This document shows positions 33,196 through 39,621 of a stretch of DNA of 39,621 nt, one piece after another. Position numbers and translations under genes: made by a program. The notes below the pieces were generated by a model, which was given only the letters and a program-made list of their open reading frames with translations, was not told the DNA's origin and did not search any database. This DNA comes from Bacilli bacterium (GTDB taxonomy: Bacteria > Bacillota_I > Bacilli_A > ML615J-28 > CAG-698). The first letter of the stretch is position 1, and every line of letters starts with the position of its first letter. Location: NCBI GenBank assembly GCA_016296945.1, contig JAEDHQ010000013.1, positions 1 through 39,621 on the forward strand. Direction: 5' to 3'.

Positions 33196-35022
33196 CTATA
33201 ATCTCTTAATTAATTTTCTTATGACACTTTCACTACGCTTAAAAACATTAGCTCCATATTCTTTTTCAAGTAATTTGCTTAATCCTTTTAAAGCATCTTT
33301 TACATATTCTTCAAATCTTCCTTCAATTTTAGCGATGATTTTACGAGATAGTAAGAAGTCAAGGGCATCTTCTTTCTTGCCACCACAAGCAACAAATGTT
33401 GGAACAACTTGTTCGATTTGATGTAAAATACGGTTACCAAATGTAATATCAAATTGTTCATTGATATAATCTGTTATATGATGGAATTTTTCATAATCTT
33501 CTTCTACTAATTGATATTTTGGATTATTTTTAGCTTCTGTTAACAACTTATTAAATGTTGTTTGACTTAATTGAATATCTTCAGCGTTTCCATCAACAAC
33601 AAAAGCATCATTACGATCATCAAAATCAATAGTAATAGCGCGGTCATATACTTTATCTGTAATTGTAAATGTAGAATCATCCTTATTAGCAGTACCTACA
33701 AAATAAGAATTAGCAGGAATTGTAATAATACCATTATCTAATTTTGCAGGTGGAATAAAGTTAAATGGAAGTTGCATAATTTTAATTTTCCATTGTTCTT
33801 CTGGGTATTCTAATACTGATAAGAAATCTGCAAAATAATATTCAACACGTGAAATATTCATTTCATCTAATACAAAGATATGTATCATATCTGGATTATA
33901 ATTTGCATGATATAAAGATTCTAAAAATTCTGTTTCTTGATAATTATTTGAGAAGTTATTAAAATAACCAATCAAATTAGTTTTATCGCGCCATGTTGCT
34001 TGTACAGCAATAAACAACAAATTAGCATTAACAAATTTTGCGAAGTAACGAGGTAAGCTTGATTTCCCTGTTCCACTTAAACCTTCAAGAATCATAAAAT
34101 GGCTTGCAGCAAATCCGCTAATAAAAAATCTAATTGTATCAATATCAAAATATAATTTTTCTTCTTTTGCTAAATAATTTCTAAATCTTTCACATAAATC
34201 ATTTAATGTGATATCTACTTCTTCTAGTTTATCTTGCTCATATCCTTCATATTCAACATCCATTCTTGATAATGCTGGAAATACTTTTTCACGGTCATCA
34301 AGTTCTTCAGTCTTTAATGTTGTACCACCACCAGCAACGCTTGTAGCAACTCCTTCACTAGTTAAAGAATTAATTTGACCATTTGCATTAATACCATCAG
34401 CACAATCAAAATTATTAGTTATATCTTTTTCTACAAATTCATCATCTTTAAAATCAGGAATGTCGTTTTCATGAACTGATTTAAATGGTTTATCAATTAA
34501 TAAATAGTTTGTAACTAGCATTACAACAGAACCAATTAGTAAGAATCCACCAACATAAAGAATAGTTGCTAAGATAATAGATTGCCAAACAAATGTGAAT
34601 GCAAAATTTAAGTTTTCTAAATCTAATGGTCCTTGAATAATAACACCAACACCAACTGATAAAACAACACATGATATTATTGTTAATAAATAAATAACAA
34701 TCATTTTTGGGGAAAACTTTTTAATATTATTTACTGTAGCATAACGTGATTCATATGTTAAAGCAACAAAACATACTGTTATATAAAAAGCAATTAAAAT
34801 AAGTAAAACTCCTCCAGAGATTCCTGCACTTATTTCTTGGAAATTTAAGGCTGTTGCAATTAAAGCAATTGGATTTTTCTTGTAAATAATGCTATGTTTA
34901 CTATCAATACAAGCACCAACAAACACTATCAAAAATGAATAGAATACTACTAAAGCAATCCATATTAGATTTCTTCGTGTAAAATAATTTTTCTTATTTT
35001 TTGTATTTTCCTTATTTTTCAT
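33196..35022 (-). CDS. Membrane-anchored McrB-like AAA+ ATPase
   Basis: A protein of 608 residues. Four N-terminal membrane segments (about 17-38, 67-90, 106-129 and 144-175) are followed by a 100-residue acidic/Gly linker and a cytoplasmic AAA+ domain. Walker A is GLSGTGKS (314-321) and Walker B is FVLDEMN (D386-E387) followed by RVEYYFADFLSVLE, the McrB/MoxR-branch pattern. The sensor region GTANKDDSTFTITDKVYDRA also fits McrB. McrB proteins are normally soluble restriction motors, so the membrane anchor is unusual. It overlaps the signal peptidase gene by 11 bases. Its job is inferred to be energy for export or assembly. Confidence 0.85.
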   Translation of the reverse strand: MKNKENTKNKKNYFTRRNLIWIALVVFYSFLIVFVGACIDSKHSIIYKKNPIALIATALNFQEISAGISGGVLLILIAFYITVCFVALTYESRYATVNNIKKFSPKMIVIYLLTIISCVVLSVGVGVIIQGPLDLENLNFAFTFVWQSIILATILYVGGFLLIGSVVMLVTNYLLIDKPFKSVHENDIPDFKDDEFVEKDITNNFDCADGINANGQINSLTSEGVATSVAGGGTTLKTEELDDREKVFPALSRMDVEYEGYEQDKLEEVDITLNDLCERFRNYLAKEEKLYFDIDTIRFFISGFAASHFMILEGLSGTGKSSLPRYFAKFVNANLLFIAVQATWRDKTNLIGYFNNFSNNYQETEFLESLYHANYNPDMIHIFVLDEMNISRVEYYFADFLSVLEYPEEQWKIKIMQLPFNFIPPAKLDNGIITIPANSYFVGTANKDDSTFTITDKVYDRAITIDFDDRNDAFVVDGNAEDIQLSQTTFNKLLTEAKNNPKYQLVEEDYEKFHHITDYINEQFDITFGNRILHQIEQVVPTFVACGGKKEDALDFLLSRKIIAKIEGRFEEYVKDALKGLSKLLEKEYGANVFKRSESVIRKLIKRL

Positions 35023-36025
35023 CTTGTTTTTTATCCTCCTCAGTATCTATAATTATTACTTCTTTCGTTATTTCCTTACTTTCTTTATTTTCTATCTCTT
35101 TAATAATCTTATTATCAAGATTATTTTGTAAATCCTCTTCTTTTTTTAAAAATCCATTTTCATCAAAATAATAAATAAATCCTTTATAATAAAGTTTTTC
35201 TATATATTCTGCTTTTAATGCTTCTGAATTTATATCTTTATTATAATCAATGACTTCTGATAGTTTCTTAGTTCTTTCTTCTTGGGCTTTTGTAATCTTA
35301 TTTGTCAAGTAATCAATGATAAATAAGCAGTAAACTAAAGAAACTATCGTGATAAAGCCAGCGTATGATTGAAAGAATTGAATTATAATTCCGATTCCTC
35401 CGATTTTTTTACTGGTATATCTACCAATAATATCATCATAACTAGGATTATATGCATCTTCTTTGCCACTGCCAGAGGCATCCCCTTTTGTAACAAACGT
35501 TCCATCACTATTAATACGAACAATACGGTGAATAATGTTAGTTCCTTTATCATTTTTATAAGCAATAACATCATATAGTTTTAAATCACCTTGTTTTACT
35601 TTTTCTAAAACAATAATATCATATTTTGCAAATTGATTGTCTAAATTATTTGTAAATAAATAATCATTATCAGCATGTTTTTCACTCATACTACCAGAGG
35701 CAACTGCCATTAAAGAGTGATTGCCTAAAATAATATTACTATTTGTTATTTTATTAATAATGGAAAAAGCAAAAAGAGGAATAATGATAATCATTGCTAT
35801 AGTAAAAATAATATTTTTAATGATTCTTGTTATTCTTCTTCTTTGAATTATTTTTTCTTGGCCTTCATATATCACTTCATCAATTAATACTATATCATTC
35901 TTCCCAGACTTGATTTCAGAAATTTGAGATTTTGTATAACTATTATAAAGAATCGTAAAAACTATAGCGAACGAAGCAACACCAACAAAAGTAATAATAA
36001 TACTTATAATCTCTGAAGTGTTCAT
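35012..36025 (-). CDS. SipW-like (ER-type) signal peptidase I
   Basis: A protein of 337 residues from ATG 36025, eight bases after AAGGG; an in-frame ATG at 36058 lies inside a hairpin. Membrane segments are near 5-28, 72-92 and 213-242. The serine is in VASGSM (Ser112). The general base is His166 in NIIHRIVRI, in place of the Lys of ordinary type I enzymes. Asp182 lies in TKGDASG. Ser-His-Asp marks the S26B (SipW/archaeal/ER) type. Such enzymes process TasA-, camelysin- and pilin-like substrates, which fits the four G-F-A/S-x-W proteins in this operon. An unusual cytoplasmic, acidic/Lys tail of about 90 residues follows the last membrane segment. Confidence 0.93.
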   Translation of the reverse strand: MNTSEIISIIITFVGVASFAIVFTILYNSYTKSQISEIKSGKNDIVLIDEVIYEGQEKIIQRRRITRIIKNIIFTIAMIIIIPLFAFSIINKITNSNIILGNHSLMAVASGSMSEKHADNDYLFTNNLDNQFAKYDIIVLEKVKQGDLKLYDVIAYKNDKGTNIIHRIVRINSDGTFVTKGDASGSGKEDAYNPSYDDIIGRYTSKKIGGIGIIIQFFQSYAGFITIVSLVYCLFIIDYLTNKITKAQEERTKKLSEVIDYNKDINSEALKAEYIEKLYYKGFIYYFDENGFLKKEEDLQNNLDNKIIKEIENKESKEITKEVIIIDTEEDKKQDEK

Positions 36026-36057
36026 ACGACCATCCCTTCTAATAAACAAATGCTTCA

Positions 36058-36136
36058 TTAAGATATCAAAAAATTGATATTTTAATGAAACATCCGAAGT
36101 GATGTTAATACATTTGATAGTATTTTCACTTCGGAT
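36058..36136 (-). promoter_or_regulatory. Two consecutive RNA hairpins between subunit genes and signal peptidase gene
   Basis: ATCCGAAGTGA (36092-36102) pairs perfectly with TCACTTCGGAT (36126-36136), with an inner AATAC/GTATT stem. The second hairpin is ATATCAA/TTGATAT (36063-36080), extendable to about 12 pairs. On the minus strand only GTTTCATT follows the first stem, so it is at best a leaky terminator. The likely role is partial termination or 3'-end protection of the subunit mRNA. Confidence 0.65.
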
Positions 36137-36160
36137 ATGTTCTTTTCAATATTTAATTTT

Positions 36161-36949
36161 TTACATTGGGTTTGCAATGATATAAACAACAAATTTAGGT
36201 AATTCTGTTTTAGAAGCGATTAATTCGTTTTTAGCATTAATTGCAGCTTCTTTAGCACTATCACCTACTGCTTCTTCAATAGCAGCATATTTATTAGCTA
36301 ATTCTGTTTCATATCCATAAACAATAGCTCTGAAAGTTTCTAAAGTTTTCATAACATCTGCATCACTAACTGCTAAACCATCTTCATCAGTATCATAATA
36401 TACACCAGGGTTTTGGCTATTAAATTTAGTTCCCCATTTAAATTCAAATGTAACTGATTTAGTATATGTCCCTAATCTTTCTTCATCACTTAAATTAAAT
36501 GTTAAACCACCACTTGTTTTGTCATATGTTAATAATTTTGCGCTATCACTTTCAGCTTCTACAGCAATATAATTACCTTCAATTGCAGCTTGAATTTGAG
36601 CTGGAACAACAAATCTTACAATAACATTACCAACAAATTTTGATTGATTAATTGTAAAGTCAATTTTCACTTTCATTGATGCTCCAGGAGTTCCTTCTTT
36701 ATGGCGTACACGTCCTGAGTTATCATCTGCTAATGTATCAAAAATTATATTAGTAGTGATTAATGTAACAGAATCAATCTTAATTTGTGCACCTTCTACT
36801 ACTCCTACAGAAACATTGCCTTCACTTTCACTTTCTCCTCTACTAGTCATAACCCATGCAGCAAAACCTGTAGAGATAAGAGAAATAGAAATGAATAATA
36901 CTAATCCAAAAAATATAACTTTTCTTTTAAATGAATTTCTTGTTGTCAT
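36161..36949 (-). CDS. Small exported G-F-A-x-W protein, probable major subunit 2
   Basis: A protein of 262 residues, start ATG 36949. N-terminal signal LFISISLISTGFAAWVMTS of SipW-substrate type. The mature part is beta-rich and then reads FEFKWGTKFNSQNPGVYYD, sharing W-G-T-K-F-x-x-x-N-P-x-x-Y-Y with the gene upstream. A helical C-terminal part (about 210-262) ends in a beta strand. The two proteins are paralogs and probably polymerise or co-assemble, as TasA-like proteins do; this is inference. It lies 19 bases after the first subunit gene and before the hairpins. Confidence 0.85.
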   Translation of the reverse strand: MTTRNSFKRKVIFFGLVLFISISLISTGFAAWVMTSRGESESEGNVSVGVVEGAQIKIDSVTLITTNIIFDTLADDNSGRVRHKEGTPGASMKVKIDFTINQSKFVGNVIVRFVVPAQIQAAIEGNYIAVEAESDSAKLLTYDKTSGGLTFNLSDEERLGTYTKSVTFEFKWGTKFNSQNPGVYYDTDEDGLAVSDADVMKTLETFRAIVYGYETELANKYAAIEEAVGDSAKEAAINAKNELIASKTELPKFVVYIIANPM

Positions 36950-36968
36950 AAGTAATTATTTTCCTAAA

Positions 36969-37598
36969 TTATTTTGCAGTAATTGTGATAGTGATTTTTT
37001 CACCAGTTAATTCTTTTAATGCGCCTAAAGAAGTAATAGCATCTTCTTTAATTGTACTACTATAAGTTTGTGCATTATAATAATTGTATGGATTATTTCC
37101 TCCGAATTTTGTTCCCCATGCAAATGTTAAAGTAACTGAGAATACATCACCAGAAACACTAACCGTTAAGGAGTTTACATCAATTCCATCAACTAATTTG
37201 ATATAAGTATTAGTAATTGCAGTATTAACTTTTTCTCCTAATACTGCTTTTGCTGTAACTACACCATTATTTTCTGTCAAATAAGTAGTACCTCTTTTTA
37301 CTTTAAATTGATAAGTAACAGTTAAATTTTCGGCTTGAAGTCCGCTATATGTTAGCCAATCACCGTCTTTTGATGAGCTTGTTGTTGGTCCAACAAAATT
37401 AAATGAAGATTTTCCGTCTGACCAAGGACTAGCAAGAGGTTCAATAGCATAATTATTCTCAGTTACTTCTTCTACGACGATTTGTCCTTCTGCACTCTTT
37501 GTATCAGGAGCTGTAATAACCCATCCTGCAAAACCTACGCCTACTAGTGATAAACAAATTAAAAAACATAATAAAATTGGAAAAGCTTTTCTTTTCAT
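36969..37598 (-). CDS. Small exported G-F-A-x-W protein, probable major subunit 1
   Basis: A protein of 209 residues, start ATG 37598 after AAAGGAA. N-terminal signal LLCFLICLSLVGVGFAGWVI, with Trp where TasA-type signals have Tyr or Phe. The mature part is all-beta by pattern and carries TFAWGTKFGGNNPYNYYN, the motif shared with the next gene. It has no cysteine in the mature part and no LPXTG. It is the first gene of the operon, closest to the promoter, so it is expected to be the most abundant product. It belongs to no family I can name with confidence; camelysin/TasA-like by signal and size. Confidence 0.85.
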   Translation of the reverse strand: MKRKAFPILLCFLICLSLVGVGFAGWVITAPDTKSAEGQIVVEEVTENNYAIEPLASPWSDGKSSFNFVGPTTSSSKDGDWLTYSGLQAENLTVTYQFKVKRGTTYLTENNGVVTAKAVLGEKVNTAITNTYIKLVDGIDVNSLTVSVSGDVFSVTLTFAWGTKFGGNNPYNYYNAQTYSSTIKEDAITSLGALKELTGEKITITITAK

Positions 37599-37678
37599 AT
37601 TTTAAATTCCTTTCTTTTGAATAAATATCTATTTTGATTTTATCTTAATTATTATAAATAAGCATCCTAAGGGATTTC

Positions 37679-37707
37679 ATTTTATCACATTTTATCATCT
37701 TTTGCAA
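37679..37707 (-). promoter_or_regulatory. Sigma-A promoter of the surface-protein operon
   Basis: On the minus strand TTGCAA (37707-37702), a 17-base spacer and TAAAAT (37684-37679) preceded by TGA, an extended -10. It leaves a 5' UTR of about 75 bases. I see no ECF-type AAC motif. The rest of 37599-37883 holds only this promoter and the terminator at 37848. Confidence 0.75.
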
Positions 37708-37847
37708 CAATTATTTAGTTTTCTATTACTTTTTTATAAAAAAATTATTCATTACGTTTATATTTTATTAACAATTTTATAAATAATTACTAATAATTAT
37801 TAAAAAACGGAAATTTTCATTTATTATTTTCTAATAATTCAAATAAA

Positions 37848-37867
37848 AAACTCACAAAAGTGAGTTT
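37848..37867 (-). terminator. Terminator of the sigma factor operon
   Basis: AAACTCAC/GTGAGTTT stem with a four-base loop, followed on the minus strand by TTTTTTATTT. It separates the sigma operon from the surface operon. Confidence 0.88.
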
Positions 37868-37883
37868 GCTTATTATCAATTTC

Positions 37884-38393
37884 TTAAAATATAATTCCTA
37901 ATTTATTTGTCACTCCAACACTAATTATTATTCTTGTGTTGGTAAACACAAATAGAAATTTACCTTTTGATGCTCTAATGATGTTTTCGTTTTCTTCAAT
38001 CTCAAAGCCTATATCTTTCATTACATCTTTTATTTCTTCAAAAGATGAATTAAGAGATATTCCATAAAATTCAATATTTGGATCAGTTATTACTATTCTT
38101 GTAATATGACTATTCTTACTTGAATAATCAGGATATTTTGTTACTGTATAAATAACACAATATTCTGGATCTATCTGTTCATTGTCTTTGCCTATTGTTG
38201 GTGTATAACCTAATCCATAATATTCAGATCCACCAAACAATCCATATTTTTCTTGATGATTTTCCCAATTAACATTATCGACATTATCACAAATCCAATA
38301 TTCTAAATTTGTATTAGGATTGGGTAATTTAGTATTACAACCTATTGTAAAAATTGAAAAAGAGATTAAAAAAATTAACAATATTCTTTTCAT
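37884..38393 (-). CDS. Lipoprotein of unknown function in the ECF sigma operon
   Basis: A protein of 169 residues. Signal peptide with lipobox FTIGC (Cys19). The mature part has an N-terminal loop rich in Gly/Tyr and then a compact alpha/beta unit: FEEIKDVMKDIGFEIEENEN followed by three strands. No family was recognised. Its ATG overlaps the anti-sigma stop (ATGA), so it is co-translated with it and may act in the same signal path, outside the membrane. Confidence 0.75.
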   Translation of the reverse strand: MKRILLIFLISFSIFTIGCNTKLPNPNTNLEYWICDNVDNVNWENHQEKYGLFGGSEYYGLGYTPTIGKDNEQIDPEYCVIYTVTKYPDYSSKNSHITRIVITDPNIEFYGISLNSSFEEIKDVMKDIGFEIEENENIIRASKGKFLFVFTNTRIIISVGVTNKLGIIF

Positions 38394-39106
38394 TTTAATC
38401 CTTTATTCCTTTCTTTTATATTATCATTTTCTATAACGTATTCATTTATTTGATAGTCATAGATAGCATGAGAATTGTTGCTTGCAGAAATAAAATACTT
38501 TAAATTATTTGAGCTAACCACTTGGTTCTCATCATATATTTGCTTTTGATAATGAATTTCAATTTCTATATTCTGTAAGTCTTTCATTTCAATTATATAT
38601 ACCGAATTTTCATATGTGATAATATCTTTATTATCATTTACTATAACATTACTTATTGAATTATCTTCATCGAATTCTTTAATATATATTTTATCAGCAT
38701 TTAAATTAGTTATCTTGATTAATAAAATATAATTTTCATTTGTATAATAACAACCCCGATGCATAACATATGCCAACCCATTACCAATGCTTATTTGGTT
38801 TTCTATATTTTCATCATTGATTTGTGAGTCATCACCAGGATTTTCTTCATACTCACCATTCGAATTATTATTTTGTTCAGAATTATTGGTACTCTTATCT
38901 TCTTTGATAGATCCACCATTTATACTTAAGATATATATAACTGGGAATATTAAAAAAATAATAAGTAAGCAAACTGCATAAAAGTATTTATTTTTAAAAA
39001 TATATAAATTATTTTTTTCTTCACTTTTGTTTATAATATTATGATATATTAACTTTTTATCATTGTCATCCATTTTAGGAATTATTCTATTTATTTCATC
39101 AAACAT
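38390..39106 (-). CDS. Single-pass membrane protein, probable anti-sigma factor
   Basis: A protein of 238 residues, start ATG 39106. The first 41 residues are cytoplasmic with a short helical region (MDDNDKKLIYHNIINK), then one membrane segment (42-62), then an external part that opens with an Asn/Asp/Glu-rich linker and continues as a beta domain. There is no zinc HxxxCxxC motif in the N-terminus. Position (three bases after an ECF sigma gene) and topology fit an anti-sigma factor that holds the sigma at the membrane; the sequence alone does not prove it. Confidence 0.65.
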   Translation of the reverse strand: MFDEINRIIPKMDDNDKKLIYHNIINKSEEKNNLYIFKNKYFYAVCLLIIFLIFPVIYILSINGGSIKEDKSTNNSEQNNNSNGEYEENPGDDSQINDENIENQISIGNGLAYVMHRGCYYTNENYILLIKITNLNADKIYIKEFDEDNSISNVIVNDNKDIITYENSVYIIEMKDLQNIEIEIHYQKQIYDENQVVSSNNLKYFISASNNSHAIYDYQINEYVIENDNIKERNKGLK

Positions 39107-39109
39107 AGG

Positions 39110-39601
39110 TTATTTCTCCATTTCTTTTCTAAGCATATTTCTTGCTCGTTCTAAGCGTTTCTTAACAGCACTTTCTGATATTTTTAAAATCTCTGTAATT
39201 TCTTTTACTGGTAAAGAATCATAGTAATGTAAAATTATTACTACACGATATTTTTCTGGTAGTTTTTTTACTTTTTCTGATAGTTCTTGTAAATTTATTA
39301 TTTTATCATCAGCTTCTTCTTTAAAGGATATTGAATTAACAATATCTTTATCTAAAAGTACTATTCTTGATTTTTTACGTAATAAATCAATGCTTTCGTT
39401 GATTGTCACTCTAATCAACCAATATTTTTCTTCTTGTTGTGTTGGAAATGACTTATTGAATTTATAGAACTTATAGAAAACTATTTGAATAACATCTAAA
39501 GAATCATCACGATTTTTAGTATAGCCATAACTTATATTCATGAGTTCTTGTGAATACAAATTATATTTTTCTTCAAACTCTTCTTCAGTTATTCGATACA
39601 T
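39110..39601 (-). CDS. ECF-type RNA polymerase sigma factor
   Basis: A protein of 163 residues, start ATG 39601 after AAAGGAG. Region 2 (about 15-80) has YTKNRDDSLDVIQIVFYKFY, the usual D-A-x-D-x-x-Q core of sigma-70 region 2. Region 4 (about 105-160) is LPEKYRVVIILHYYDSLPVK followed by the HTH ITEILKISESAVKKRLERAR. Region 3 is absent, as in all ECF sigmas. It is first in an operon with an anti-sigma-like membrane protein and a lipoprotein. Whether it also drives the neighbouring surface operon is unknown. Confidence 0.92.
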   Translation of the reverse strand: MYRITEEEFEEKYNLYSQELMNISYGYTKNRDDSLDVIQIVFYKFYKFNKSFPTQQEEKYWLIRVTINESIDLLRKKSRIVLLDKDIVNSISFKEEADDKIINLQELSEKVKKLPEKYRVVIILHYYDSLPVKEITEILKISESAVKKRLERARNMLRKEMEK

Positions 39602-39621
39602 AATTTTTCTCCTTTCTTTTA

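Noticed and set aside
31902..35022. A classical McrBC type IV restriction system.
   Set aside because: The ATPase has four membrane segments in place of a DNA-recognition domain, and the partner shows no nuclease motif. The genes overlap or adjoin surface and export genes. Defence cannot be excluded, but the context argues against it.
21138..37598. Sortase-type LPXTG anchoring of the surface proteins.
   Set aside because: None of the exported proteins ends in LPXTG, a membrane span and positive charges, and no sortase gene is present.
1..39621. Mycoplasma-type code with TGA as tryptophan.
   Set aside because: Several clear genes end in TGA (for example the ABC permease at 8965 and fic at 944), and tryptophans are TGG.

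Overview
The window is about 39.6 kb of AT-rich DNA from a low-GC Bacillota. It looks like a Bacilli, Erysipelotrichia or Mollicutes-sister lineage that keeps the standard code: TGA is used as a stop and tryptophan is TGG. Supporting signs are the Bacillus-like blocks tmk-holB-ricT-yabB(trmN6)-rsmI, ecfA1-ecfA2-ecfT-truA and murC-ccpA-tyrS, the T-box leaders on trpS and tyrS, the AGGAGG ribosome sites, the SipW-type (ER-type) signal peptidase, and a small protein resembling spore coat protein CotD. I cannot name the species.

Positions 1-2110 are accessory. The left edge carries what looks like the 5' end of a group IIC intron, placed just after a terminator hairpin. Next come a DUF4430 protein behind a cobalamin riboswitch, a duplicated 3' end of the rubrerythrin gene, a BRO-N/Fic fusion gene, and the wreck of an XRE repressor. 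The fic unit lies between two direct repeats of the rubrerythrin tail, like a small island inserted at the 3' end of that gene.

Positions 2175-20524 are mostly housekeeping. On the minus strand are rubrerythrin, rsmI, a TerB-like gene, trmN6, ricT, holB and tmk. A zinc/manganese-type ABC importer pair lies on the plus strand. Then come truA and the ECF transporter core, a CotD-like gene, clpP, a CYTH protein, an unknown nuclease-like protein, T-box-trpS, T-box-tyrS, a CcpA-like LacI regulator and murC. From 20525 to 21137 there is no intact gene, only a decayed AAA ATPase (DUF4143 type) and a pair of imperfect 25-bp repeats.

Positions 21138-37598 form one long minus-strand operon of eleven genes that I do not recognise as a described system. 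It starts at a good sigma-A promoter (37679-37707). First come two paralogous small exported proteins with an unusual SipW-type signal (G-F-A-x-W) and a shared W-G-T-K-F motif. Two RNA hairpins follow, then a SipW-like signal peptidase, a four-TM membrane-anchored McrB-like AAA+ ATPase, and a probable DUF2357-type partner with a zinc ribbon. After these come an ABC-2 exporter pair, a membrane-anchored beta-helix protein, a lipoprotein with short collagen-like stretches, a third small G-F-A-x-W protein, and a 1403-residue surface protein ending in a Hint (hedgehog/intein) domain. No sortase or LPXTG signal is visible. My reading is a dedicated export and surface-fibre or surface-coat assembly locus. 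This is the best candidate here for an undescribed system.

Positions 37884-39601 hold an ECF sigma factor, a one-TM anti-sigma-like protein and a lipoprotein in one overlapping operon, directly upstream of the surface locus.
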